Shown here piece by piece: positions 34,992-42,649 of a stretch of 64,000 bases of DNA. The notes beneath the pieces were generated by a model, which was given only the letters and a program-made list of their open reading frames with translations, made no database searches and was not told the DNA's origin. A program made the position numbers and the translations under genes. Source of the stretch: Candidatus Pantoea deserta. Its GTDB lineage: Bacteria > Pseudomonadota > Gammaproteobacteria > Enterobacterales > Enterobacteriaceae. Within the stretch, counting starts at the first letter, position 1, and each line of letters starts with the position of its first letter. The stretch spans positions 31,811-95,810 of the forward strand of contig NZ_RMVG01000019.1 in NCBI RefSeq assembly GCF_003813865.1, in the 5' to 3' direction.

Positions 34992-36619
34992 GGCGTACCT
35001 CCTGCCAGGCTTTCCGGCGTTTTCCACACGTCGCGTAAAAAGGTCGTGGCGGAGGGATGCGGCTGATACGCCTGCACCCGGTTGTTGACCACCACCGAAT
35101 CGACCATCTGCGAGATCGGCATCAGCGCCGGGATCAGCCGATCGTAGCGCTGCTGGATCGCGAAATAGGCCTGCCGCTGCTTCTCGGCGTCGCGTTCAAC
35201 CAGCGCTTCATCGATCATGCGGTTGAGCTGCGCGTCATAGAAGCCGGTACGCCAGCCCTGAAAATTGGTCAGGCGCGCGCTGTCGGCGTTGTCCGGGTTA
35301 TACACCAGCGAGCGCAGGCTGGAATGCGGATGCGGCTCGACGCCGCTGCCGCCGCGTCCGACCAGCAGGCCAAACTGCCGATCGCGCATCGCGCCGTAAA
35401 TCTGGTTGCCGGTGCCGGTGATAATGCGCGCGCGGATCCCCGCCTGCATCAGCGTGGACTGAATGGCGATAGCGACGTTAAGAAACGGCTGATCGGCCAG
35501 CACGCGCAGCGTGGTGTCGAAGCCGTCGGGATAGCCCGCCTCGACCAGCAGCGCGCGGGCGCGGGCAATATCCAGCCGGTAGCCGGGATCGGGCAGAGTC
35601 GCGGGCATGCCGGACTGGATCGGGCGCTGATGCAGTATGCCGTAACCCGTCATCAGGCTTTTGTTAATGCCCTGGTAATCGACCAGATAGCGGATCGCCT
35701 CGCGCACCTTCGGGCTGTCGAAATGGGCATCCTTCATGCTCATCGCCAGATAGTAGAGTGTGCCGCGCCGCACGCTGTGGATGCTGAGGTCGGGATCGTT
35801 GCGCAGGGCGCGCACGTCTGGGATCTGGATATTGCTGGCAATATCCAGATCCCCTTTCTCCATCATCAGGCGCAGGGTCTGTGACTCCTGTAAATGGCGA
35901 AATACCACGCGCCGCATCTTCGCCTCACCGCGCCAGTAGCCCGGCGCGCGGCTCATGGTCAGCACGTCTTTCGCCTGCCAGCCGTCGAGCCGAAACGGCC
36001 CGGAACCCGCCGCGTGCGTCGTCAGCCAGCGGTTGCCCCAGTCGTTATTTACCGCGTTCGCCTGCACGGTTTTACTGTCTAGCACCACCATGCTGCCCAG
36101 CGCGGCGAGCGAGTAGAGCACCAGCCGGGGATCGTTGGGCTTTGGCAGCCGCACCACCAGCGTCTGCGCATCCGGCGCGTCGATCATCTGGTCAACGTTA
36201 TCCTTAGTGAAGCCGTAGGATTTCCAGACCGACGCCTGCGCCAGATTCAGATGCAGCACGCGGCGCATCGACCAGACCGCATCCGCGCTGGTCAGCGGAT
36301 TGCCGGAGTGAAAGCGCACTCCGTCGCGCAGCCGGAAAGAGAGCGAGCGGTTGTCCGGCGCGATCTGCCAGCTTTCCGCCAGCGCGGGCCTTACCGTCGT
36401 CAGCTGGCGGGGATCCAGCTCAACCAGGCCGTCATAGAGGTTGACCACGATGCCGACCACCTCATTACCGGTCATGGCGGCGGGGTCGAGCGTAAGCAGA
36501 TTATTCATATTCATGCCGACGATCAGCTGGTCGTCAGGCGTCTTCGCCTGTAGCGACGCGCTGCCCGCCAGCAGCAGCAGCGTGACGAGCCACGCGCCGC
36601 AGCGGGTACGGATAGTCAT
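34988..36619 (-). CDS. ABC transporter solute-binding protein, family 5
   Basis: A 543-residue SBP_bac_5 protein with a signal peptide (WLVTLLLLAGSASLQA). Family features: IAPDNRSLSFRLRDGVRFHSGNPLTSADAVWSMRR near residue 90, and WGNRWLTTHAAGSGPFRLDGWQ. The family binds oligopeptides, nickel, opines or oligosaccharides. Because the first gene of the operon is an acid-sugar-type enolase and a KdgR-like box precedes it, an oligogalacturonide or related acid sugar is a better guess than a peptide. Not proven. Confidence 0.9.
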   Translation of the reverse strand: MTIRTRCGAWLVTLLLLAGSASLQAKTPDDQLIVGMNMNNLLTLDPAAMTGNEVVGIVVNLYDGLVELDPRQLTTVRPALAESWQIAPDNRSLSFRLRDGVRFHSGNPLTSADAVWSMRRVLHLNLAQASVWKSYGFTKDNVDQMIDAPDAQTLVVRLPKPNDPRLVLYSLAALGSMVVLDSKTVQANAVNNDWGNRWLTTHAAGSGPFRLDGWQAKDVLTMSRAPGYWRGEAKMRRVVFRHLQESQTLRLMMEKGDLDIASNIQIPDVRALRNDPDLSIHSVRRGTLYYLAMSMKDAHFDSPKVREAIRYLVDYQGINKSLMTGYGILHQRPIQSGMPATLPDPGYRLDIARARALLVEAGYPDGFDTTLRVLADQPFLNVAIAIQSTLMQAGIRARIITGTGNQIYGAMRDRQFGLLVGRGGSGVEPHPHSSLRSLVYNPDNADSARLTNFQGWRTGFYDAQLNRMIDEALVERDAEKQRQAYFAIQQRYDRLIPALMPISQMVDSVVVNNRVQAYQPHPSATTFLRDVWKTPESLAGGTP

Positions 36620-36676
36620 AAAGTCAGTCCAGCAGGTCAGAGGATTATTGTTATTTGCTGTACTTCTCTCTCAGCG

Positions 36677-37831
36677 TTACCAGCGATCAAGCGTATGGGT
36701 TTCAATCCAGCCGAAATTGATGTCTTCGCCGAGACCCGGTCGGTTCGGCAGCGGTACGTAGCCCTCGTCGTCCATCGGATCGATCAGGCTGTTGAGATAA
36801 GCAGGGGGCTGCTCATAGTCGAGAAACGGGTGCAGCAGGCCGCGCTCGTACCAGCGACAGTTGCGGATGGCGCCGACCACCGCCAGGCTGGCGGCGCCGT
36901 TGCCGTGCACTTCGCAGTCCATGCCAAACGCCTCTGCCAGGCTGGCGACTTTCATGGTGGCGCTGATGCCGCCGACCCCGTTGGCGCCAGCGCGCAGAAT
37001 GTCGCAGGCGCCGGCGCGCACCCAGTCGGCGCGGCTGTGATGTTTGCCGCCCAGGCTCTCTGGTCCCAGCACGTCAATGCTGAGGTTATCCGCCAGCCAG
37101 GCGTAAGAGGCCATGCTCTCTTCTTCCATCGGCTCTTCAAACCAGCTGAAGTTCAGCTTTTCCAGCGCCTTGCCGATGGTCAGCGCCTCGCTGCGGCTGT
37201 ACCAGTGGTAGCCATCCAGCATCAGGACGATGTCGGGACCCACCGCCTCGCGCACTGCGGCGCAGGCCTTGATATCCATCTGCGGGCTGGGCGCAAAAGC
37301 CACCGGCGGCATCCAGGTGTGCAGCTTGATCGCTTTATAGCCGCGCGCGACCAGTTTTTCGGCGAAGCGCGCATAGTCATCGGGCGTCGCCAGCCCGCCG
37401 GGCAGCTCATCGCCGCACATGGTGCTGCCGTAGGCGGGAATGCGCTCGCGATAGCCGCCCAGCAGCTTGTGCACCGGCTGGTTTAGCTTGCGGCCCGTCA
37501 GATCCCACAGCGCCTGTTCGACGGCGGAGAGCGCGCGCTCGGTAAGCTGATGCGCGCTGCCGCGCTGCCAGTGCGCCAGCGCCTGCCACAGACGCTCGCG
37601 GTCGAAGGCGTTCTGCCCAATCAACACCTTGCGAAAAAAGGCGTTGACTACATGGGAGCGAATGACTTCCGGAGGCGCGAAGGCGTATCCGCTGTCACCT
37701 TCTTCGGTGGTCAGGGTCAGCATCGCCATCTGAGCGTCGGTTTCCTCACCAGGATGAGAGTGACCGGCGCTGTCTGAGTGACGTTTGCTGGGAAAGGTAA
37801 AGTGAGTGACCTCAATGGCGCTGATCTTCAC
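36677..37831 (-). CDS. Mandelate racemase/enolase-superfamily dehydratase-like enzyme
   Basis: A 384-residue enolase-superfamily protein with an N-terminal capping domain and a TIM barrel. The Lys motif is KAIKLHTWM; metal ligands are Asp in IVLMLDGYHWY, Glu in FSWFEEPMEEES and Glu in DVLGPESLGGKHH; a distal His lies in MDCEVHGNGA. Members dehydrate or isomerise acid sugars. The N-terminal THFTFPSKRHSDSAGHSHPGEE segment is distinctive. First gene of the operon with the ABC transporter (57-base gap), with a KdgR-like box 44 bases upstream. The exact acid sugar is unknown. Confidence 0.85.
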   Translation of the reverse strand: MKISAIEVTHFTFPSKRHSDSAGHSHPGEETDAQMAMLTLTTEEGDSGYAFAPPEVIRSHVVNAFFRKVLIGQNAFDRERLWQALAHWQRGSAHQLTERALSAVEQALWDLTGRKLNQPVHKLLGGYRERIPAYGSTMCGDELPGGLATPDDYARFAEKLVARGYKAIKLHTWMPPVAFAPSPQMDIKACAAVREAVGPDIVLMLDGYHWYSRSEALTIGKALEKLNFSWFEEPMEEESMASYAWLADNLSIDVLGPESLGGKHHSRADWVRAGACDILRAGANGVGGISATMKVASLAEAFGMDCEVHGNGAASLAVVGAIRNCRWYERGLLHPFLDYEQPPAYLNSLIDPMDDEGYVPLPNRPGLGEDINFGWIETHTLDRW

Positions 37832-37874
37832 GGCACAGACTCCTTATGCGGCTCGCGCAGGATGTGAAATAAAA

Positions 37875-37891
37875 GTAAAACGGTGTTTCAT
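37875..37891. promoter_or_regulatory. Second KdgR-like operator, upstream of the enolase-ABC operon
   Basis: GTAAAAC-GGT-GTTTCAT, one perfect half-site and one degenerate, sharing AAACGGTGTTTCAT with the site at 30734-30750. It lies 44 bases before the enolase start on the minus strand. Confidence 0.7.
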
Positions 37892-38153
37892 TTCGTAATC
37901 TAGCGTTCACTGTTTGTTTACGCATTAGCCAAAGCGCAGTAAATGCAGCGGCATATTCAGGCAGGCGCACAGGCGAATGTGAACAGATTCACGAACCCTG
38001 GTGAAATTGTGAGCAAGGCCGCATCGCCAGTTATCCCGCAGCATTGTGCCGCTCACGCTTGCAGATACGGCAGGGAGAACCATTATTGTTGAACTCACCC
38101 GTTCATCATTAACCGGCTTTTTGGTCGAGAGGGCGAAAGGCAAGGAGAGAAAT
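37892..38153. other. Divergent region between the enolase operon and the MBL gene
   Basis: With the operator region before it, a gap of about 320 bases. AAGGAG precedes the MBL start. No further operator, RNA or open frame of note was found. Confidence 0.4.
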
Positions 38154-38981
38154 ATGCGTGTTCATCATCTTAACTGCGGCTGCATGTGTCCGTTTGGCGG
38201 CGCGCTGTACGACGGCTTCAGCCGTTCGGCGCTGGCGCATCTCAGCTGCCACTGTTTGCTGCTGGAAACGGATGCGCACGGGCTGGTGCTGGTAGATACC
38301 GGTATCGGCTTGCAGGATATGGCGCGGCCCGGCTATCGGCTGTCGGGCTTCTTTCGCCTGTTCAACAATATTCAGTTCGATCGCAAACTCAGCGCCTGGC
38401 AGCAGATCGTCGATCTTGGCTTTCGGCCAGAGGACGTGCGCCACATCATCCTGACGCATCTGGATTTTGACCATGCGGGCGGCATCAGCGATTTTCCGCA
38501 GGCGCGGGTGCATCTGCTGCAACGCGAGCTGGACACCGCGCCGGTGCGGCAGAGCTGGTTGCAGCGGCAGCGCTTTCGCCCACAGCAGTGGGGCAACCAC
38601 AGCGGCTGGCGCGGCTATGCCGCTGGCGGCGAACGCTGGTTTGGCTTTGACGCGGTCAGGGCGCTGGACGATCTCCACGACGAAGTACTGCTGGTGCCGC
38701 TGCCCGGTCATACGCTGGGACACGCCGGCGTTGCGGTGCGTCAGGGCGACGGCTGGCTGCTGCACGGCGGCGACGCCTGGTTTTATCGCGAAGAGATGCG
38801 CCACACGCAGCGGCACTGCACCCCTGGCCTGCGCTTCTATCAATGGATGATGTGCAGCGACCGCGAGGCCTGGCGTCATAACCAGCAGCGGCTGCGCGCG
38901 CTTTCGCTGCAAACCGACGCGCGCGTCACGCTGTTTTGCAGCCATGACCGGCGCGAGCTGGGCCTGCTGGACGCGCCATAA
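38154..38981 (+). CDS. MBL-fold metallo-hydrolase
   Basis: 275 residues from the ATG at 38154, which has AAGGAG upstream; the longer frame lacks a ribosome site. The metal motif is T-H102-L-D104-F-D106-H107-AGG, so the second His of HxHxDH is Asp, as in a known subgroup. Other ligand regions are PLPGHTLGHAGVAV (His) and LLHGGDAWFY (Asp). Some relatives are acyl-homoserine lactonases, but the Cys-rich N-terminus (NCGCMCPFGGALYDG) argues against a confident substrate call. Cytoplasmic; no neighbour in operon. Confidence 0.8.
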   Translation: MRVHHLNCGCMCPFGGALYDGFSRSALAHLSCHCLLLETDAHGLVLVDTGIGLQDMARPGYRLSGFFRLFNNIQFDRKLSAWQQIVDLGFRPEDVRHIILTHLDFDHAGGISDFPQARVHLLQRELDTAPVRQSWLQRQRFRPQQWGNHSGWRGYAAGGERWFGFDAVRALDDLHDEVLLVPLPGHTLGHAGVAVRQGDGWLLHGGDAWFYREEMRHTQRHCTPGLRFYQWMMCSDREAWRHNQQRLRALSLQTDARVTLFCSHDRRELGLLDAP

Positions 38982-39045
38982 AAACTTTTCGCGCTACCTC
39001 TTTTCCTTCAGCCCATTTTGCGTGATAGTAACGGCGGTTTACATT

Positions 39046-39064
39046 AATAATTCTCATTATCATT
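39046..39064. promoter_or_regulatory. Fur box
   Basis: AATAATTCTCATTATCATT; its complement reads AATGATAATGAGAATTATT and fits the Fur consensus (GATAATGATAATCATTATC) well. It lies 17 bases before the binding-protein start codon, as expected for iron-repressed transcription. Confidence 0.8.
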
Positions 39065-39080
39065 TTTGTGGGTTAATTTG

Positions 39081-40196
39081 ATGAAGAAATGGATGTTAGC
39101 GCTGGGGTTGTTGTGTTTAACGGGGACGGCTGCGGCCAAAACCATCACCGATGTGGCAGGCCGTCAGGTCGAGGTCGCCACCGAATCAAAACGCATTATT
39201 TTAGGGGAAGGACGGCAGATCTACCTGCTGGCGGCGTTCGATACCGAAGCGCCGTTTCAGCGCGTGGTGGGCTGGCGCGATGATTTTCATAAAGCGGACT
39301 GGGATGGGTATCAGGCGTATGAAAAACGCTATCCGCAAATCAAGGCGCTACCGACCTTTGGCGGCGCAAAGGATGGCACCTTTAACGTCGAACAGGCGCT
39401 GACCCTGAAGCCTGATTTGGTGCTGATGAATCTGGAATCGAAAGCGGCCACCGATGAGGGCAAACTGATCGAGAAGCTTCAGGCGGTCGGCATCCCGGTG
39501 GTGTTTATCGATTTTCGTGAAGCGCCGATGGTCAATGCGGAAAAAAGCATTCGCATTATGGGCGAGCTGTTGAATAAACCGGCGCGCGCGCAGGAGATTA
39601 TCGACTTTCGTCAGCAGCAGATTGAACGCGTCACCGCGCGGCTCAGGGATTTTCACGGCGCGCGTCCCACCGTGATGATTGACCGCGCAGGCGGCTACAC
39701 CGACGAGTGCTGTATGTCGTTCGGCAATGAAAACTTCGGCCAGATGGTTGAGCTGGCAGGCGGCCAGAATATTGCCAGGGATCTGATCCCCGGCACCTTC
39801 GGCACCCTTAACCCGGAGCAGATTATCGCCAGCCGTCCTGATGTGGTGGTGGTGACCGGCGCCAACTGGAAAAACTACAATACCGTGGGCAAGTGGGTTG
39901 GCGTAGGACCAGGCGCTGACGTCAGTGAAGCCAGAAAGCGACTGCAACAGCTGATGATGCGCGACGCCTTTAAAACGCTGCCGGTGGCGCACAACGGCCA
40001 TGCGCACGCTATCTGGCATCAGTTCTACGACAGTCCCTATCAGTTTGTCGCCATTCAGGCGCTGGCTAAATGGCTGCATCCCGATCTTTTTGCCGATATC
40101 GATCCTGACGCCACCTTCCGTGAATTTCACCAGAAATTTTTACCGCTGCCTTATCAGCCCGGATACTGGGTCACGCTGCCTGCGGACAAGGGCTAA
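39081..40196 (+). CDS. Iron-siderophore-type ABC solute-binding protein
   Basis: 371 residues from the ATG at 39081 (a frame from 39066 starts at TTG and adds MWVNL), with signal peptide MKKWMLALGLLCLTGTAAAK. Features of the FecB/BtuF class III fold: ITDVAGRQVEVATESKRIILGEG at the start, LKPDLVLMNLES, NPEQIIASRPDVVVVTG, and a rigid linking helix. No permease or ATPase lies beside it, so it must work with a transporter encoded elsewhere. A Fur box right upstream implies iron repression. The ligand is predicted to be a ferric siderophore or heme. Confidence 0.85.
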   Translation: MKKWMLALGLLCLTGTAAAKTITDVAGRQVEVATESKRIILGEGRQIYLLAAFDTEAPFQRVVGWRDDFHKADWDGYQAYEKRYPQIKALPTFGGAKDGTFNVEQALTLKPDLVLMNLESKAATDEGKLIEKLQAVGIPVVFIDFREAPMVNAEKSIRIMGELLNKPARAQEIIDFRQQQIERVTARLRDFHGARPTVMIDRAGGYTDECCMSFGNENFGQMVELAGGQNIARDLIPGTFGTLNPEQIIASRPDVVVVTGANWKNYNTVGKWVGVGPGADVSEARKRLQQLMMRDAFKTLPVAHNGHAHAIWHQFYDSPYQFVAIQALAKWLHPDLFADIDPDATFREFHQKFLPLPYQPGYWVTLPADKG

Positions 40197-40278
40197 GCGC
40201 CTTTCGCGGCAGGGAGGCCGCATTCTGCGCTGAATCTTTCCGTCATCTTTCTTCATATTTACTAATATTTTACAGGCG

Positions 40279-40297
40279 CAGCGCATTTTATGCGCTG
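40279..40297. repeat. Inverted repeat before the DUF2231-type gene
   Basis: CAGCGCAT (40279-40286) and ATGCGCTG (40290-40297) with a three-base loop, 27 bases before the DUF2231-type start. Could be an operator or a weak hairpin ending the previous transcript; no U-tract follows. Confidence 0.4.
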
Positions 40298-40323
40298 TAA
40301 CGCTTAATGATATGGAGATGAGA

Positions 40324-40731
40324 ATGACCAGAACCTCAGGACGATCGGCCCTGGCCGTGGCGCTTTACTCGCTGTTCGAACCTGTTCCGCTCGGCTTTTT
40401 TGTAGCGGCATGGATCTTCGACATTATTTACCTCAACAGTTTTGTCGTGGAGTGGACGCACGCCGCCAGCTGGCTGATCGCCATCGGGCTGGTTATCGCC
40501 ATTCTGCCGCGTCTTGTCGCGCTGATTTATCTGTTTCGCGGCAGCCGTCGCGAGGAGAAGGTGCATTTCTGGATCACGCTGCTGGCCATTGTGCTGGCGA
40601 TTGTGAATGCCTTTGTGCACAGCCGCGACGCGTACGCCGTGGTGCCGTCAGGCGTAACGCTGTCAACCATCGTGGTGGCGCTGATGCTGATCGCCAATGT
40701 TCAACTCGCGCTGCGCCAGCGCACGGCTTAA
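40324..40731 (+). CDS. DUF2231-type four-helix membrane protein
   Basis: 135 residues from the ATG at 40324, with GGAG five bases upstream; the ATG at 40312 overlaps that ribosome site. Four hydrophobic segments (PVPLGFFVAAWIFDIIYL, ASWLIAIGLVIAILPRLVALIYL, FWITLLAIVLAIVNAFV, VTLSTIVVALMLIANVQLAL). It lies 12 bases upstream of the PQQ-type lipoprotein gene. DUF2231 proteins are often paired with sorbosone-dehydrogenase-like enzymes; a membrane partner or electron-transfer role is inferred. Confidence 0.8.
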   Translation: MTRTSGRSALAVALYSLFEPVPLGFFVAAWIFDIIYLNSFVVEWTHAASWLIAIGLVIAILPRLVALIYLFRGSRREEKVHFWITLLAIVLAIVNAFVHSRDAYAVVPSGVTLSTIVVALMLIANVQLALRQRTA

Positions 40732-40743
40732 GGAGAAGCACCG

Positions 40744-42036
40744 ATGAAAAAGCAAACGCTTATCGCTGTGGCGCTGACCGCGCTGCTGGCTGGCTGTGAC
40801 AGCGGCGCGCAGCTCGACCCGCAAAAACAGATGGGTCCCAATCCGGAACTGCCTGAGGCGAAGAACTTCTTTATGCCGCCGATGCAGGTGCCGGAAGGCG
40901 TGCCGTGGAAGCAGGGAGAAATGCCAAAAGTGGCGCAGGGGCTGAAGATTGAAAAGATCGCTGAAAATCTTAAGCATCCGCGCCAGCTGCTGACGCTGCC
41001 GAACGGCGATGTGCTGGTGGCGGAGTCCAACGGTCCGGCCAAGCCGACCACGCGGCCTAAGCAGCTGATTATGGGCATTGTCCAGAAAGCCTCCGGCAAA
41101 GGCGGCGAGGGCGGCAATCGCATTACGCTGCTGCGCAACGTCAACGGCAAATGGGAACAGCACGCCTTTATCGAAAACCTGTTTTCACCTTTCGGTATGC
41201 AGCTTGTCGGCAATACGCTCTATGTCGCCAACGCCGACAGCCTGGTGAAGTTTCCCTATCAGGAAGGCGAAACGGAGATCCGCACGCCGCCGCAATGGGT
41301 AACCGATCTGCCGGGCGGCCCGATTAATCACCACTGGACCAAGGCGCTGGTAGCCAGCCCGGACGGCAGCAAACTCTATGTCGGCATCGGCTCCAACAGC
41401 AATATTACGGAGAATGGCATCGGCGCGGAATACCATCGCGCGGCGGTGCTGGAAGTGGATGCCGCCAGCGGCGCGACCCGCGTTTACGCCACCGGCCTGC
41501 GTAACCCGACCGGGTTGCAGTGGGAGCCGCAGAGCAATCGCCTGTGGGCTATCGTCAATGAGCGTGACGAGATCGGCTCCGATCTGGTGCCGGACTATAT
41601 GACGTCCGTGAGGGAGAATGGCTTTTACGGCTGGCCCTACAGCTATTTCGGGCAGCATGTCGATTCGCGCGCGCAGCCGCAGCGTCCCGATCTGGTCGAA
41701 AAAGCGATTAAGCCGGACTATGCCCTCAGTTCCCATGTTGCGCCGCTGGGCCTGCTCTTCTATCAGGGTGAGAATATGACGCAGTATCGCGGCGGGGCCT
41801 TTATCAGCGAACACGGCAGCTGGAACCGCACGCCGCTTAACGGCTATCAGGTGGTCTGGGTGAAATTTGAGAACGGTAAGCCGGTGGGATTGCCGCAGCC
41901 GGTAGTCACAGGCTTCCTTACCGACGACCAGAAACAGGTGCGTGGATTGCCGGTCGGGCTGGCGGCGGATCGGCAGGGCGCGCTGCTGATTGCGGATGAC
42001 GCGAGCAATACCGTCTGGCGCGTCAGCGCACAGTAA
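40744..42036 (+). CDS. Sorbosone dehydrogenase-like PQQ-type sugar dehydrogenase lipoprotein
   Basis: A 430-residue six-bladed beta-propeller of the soluble-GDH/L-sorbosone dehydrogenase group. Signal peptide with lipobox LLAGC; acylated Cys18 is followed by Asp19, the Lol-avoidance residue, so it should stay in the inner membrane facing the periplasm. Family motifs: LKHPRQLLTLPNGDVLVAES, LPGGPINHHWTKALVASPDGSKLYVGIGSNSN, GLRNPTGLQWEP and FISEHGSWNRTPLNGYQVV. Related enzymes oxidise aldoses or sorbosone with PQQ. It forms a two-gene unit with the DUF2231-type protein and is closed by a strong bidirectional terminator. Confidence 0.87.
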   Translation: MKKQTLIAVALTALLAGCDSGAQLDPQKQMGPNPELPEAKNFFMPPMQVPEGVPWKQGEMPKVAQGLKIEKIAENLKHPRQLLTLPNGDVLVAESNGPAKPTTRPKQLIMGIVQKASGKGGEGGNRITLLRNVNGKWEQHAFIENLFSPFGMQLVGNTLYVANADSLVKFPYQEGETEIRTPPQWVTDLPGGPINHHWTKALVASPDGSKLYVGIGSNSNITENGIGAEYHRAAVLEVDAASGATRVYATGLRNPTGLQWEPQSNRLWAIVNERDEIGSDLVPDYMTSVRENGFYGWPYSYFGQHVDSRAQPQRPDLVEKAIKPDYALSSHVAPLGLLFYQGENMTQYRGGAFISEHGSWNRTPLNGYQVVWVKFENGKPVGLPQPVVTGFLTDDQKQVRGLPVGLAADRQGALLIADDASNTVWRVSAQ

Positions 42037-42047
42037 ATCGCAGGCAT

Positions 42048-42088
42048 AAAAAAAGGATTTGGCGTCATGGCCAAATCCTTTTTTTTTC
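42048..42088. terminator. Bidirectional terminator, dehydrogenase gene and antisense RNA
   Basis: Stem GGATTTGGC (42055-42063) and GCCAAATCC (42070-42078), flanked by an A-run on the left and a T-run on the right, so it ends transcription from both sides: the dehydrogenase operon on the plus strand and the predicted antisense RNA on the minus strand. Confidence 0.92.
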
Positions 42089-42145
42089 TGTTCGCTTAAC
42101 GGCTGGTAACCGCGCCACGAACGAGGTGCTCAGCACTCTCCACAC
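42048..42145 (-). ncRNA. Predicted IstR-like antisense RNA
   Basis: About 95-98 nt on the minus strand. Promoter: -35 TTGTAA (complement of 42174-42179), 17-base spacer, -10 TAGAAT (complement of 42151-42156), giving a start near 42144-42145. The 3' end is the bidirectional terminator. Its first 17 bases (complement of 42128-42144) can pair without interruption, with one G-U pair, with the toxin mRNA leader at 42322-42338. This matches the design of the E. coli istR/tisB pair: a divergent, constitutive RNA whose 5' part pairs in trans with the leader upstream of the toxin. The sequence is not otherwise claimed to be homologous. Confidence 0.75.
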
Positions 42146-42338
42146 CTGCGATTCTAAATAGCGCAGAGAAATATTACAAGTTTCATCAAAATACTGTATG
42201 GTTATACAGGTGTTGAGCGCGAAGCCTGACCTCTTGCTGACTGGCTGCTCCCAGGGGCGCGGTTTTACAAATCCCGGCAGGTACCAGGTGGTGCTGGCCT
42301 GTGGCTTTAGCAATGAGTGCCGCTCAGCGCTCTCCACA
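42128..42338 (+). repeat. Direct repeat creating antisense pairing site
   Basis: GCTCAGCACTCTCCACA at 42128-42144 and GCTCAGCGCTCTCCACA at 42322-42338 (16 of 17 identical). The first copy is the 5' end of the antisense RNA gene read in reverse; the second lies in the toxin leader, so the two RNAs are complementary. The one difference becomes a G-U pair. Confidence 0.8.
42192..42211 (+). promoter_or_regulatory. LexA (SOS) box of the TisB-like gene
   Basis: TACTGTATGGTTATACAGGT contains CTGT-N8-ACAG exactly and follows the TACTGTATATATATACAGTA consensus closely. A weak -10-like TATACA (42203-42208) overlaps the right half. It sits between the divergent antisense RNA promoter and the toxin leader. 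Confidence 0.88.
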
Positions 42339-42420
42339 AAGATGTGCTCAGGCGCCCGGCGGGTAGAGTCAAAGCCTCGGTAGCCGAACAGCGCACTCCT
42401 GTTAGAGGAGAAGGAAAGTG

Positions 42421-42510
42421 ATGGAACTGATTAGATTGCTCCTGGATCTTGTCCGGGTCATCTTGCAGATCATCGTTGCCCTTTTGCAACTGACCGGCCA
42501 GGCACACTAG
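42421..42510 (+). CDS. tisB: TisB-like small hydrophobic toxin peptide
   Basis: A 29-residue peptide, the length of E. coli TisB, starting MELIRLLLDLVRVILQII and continuing VALLQLTGQAH. The core VILQIIVALLQL matches the TisB core LILKLIVAALQL. It is amphipathic with few charges, as in membrane-depolarising type I toxins. AGAGGAGAAGGAAAG precedes the ATG. The leader of about 200 nt follows a LexA box and contains the antisense pairing site; a strong terminator follows. DinQ, another LexA-controlled small toxin, is the main alternative, but the two-promoter layout fits tisB better. Confidence 0.8.
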   Translation: MELIRLLLDLVRVILQIIVALLQLTGQAH

Positions 42511-42526
42511 CCGGAACTTGAATCAA

Positions 42527-42553
42527 GGCGGAGCTAACCACTCCGCCTTTTTT
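42527..42553 (+). terminator. Terminator of the TisB-like transcript
   Basis: Stem GGCGGAG (42527-42533) and CTCCGCC (42541-42547) with a seven-base loop, followed by six T residues. Confidence 0.92.
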
Positions 42554-42649
42554 CGTGGGTTTTCCGCCTGACATGCCGCTGTCTTCTCGGTGTCATCTTT
42601 GCCCGTTTCCGCCGCGCAGAACTTTTTGCCGAACGCGGCGCCGCGCGTG

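Noticed and set aside
42198..42383. 61-codon frame in the toxin leader
   Set aside because: Lies within the regulatory leader, has no ribosome site, and its product is unlike any known leader peptide; a TisA-like dead frame at most.
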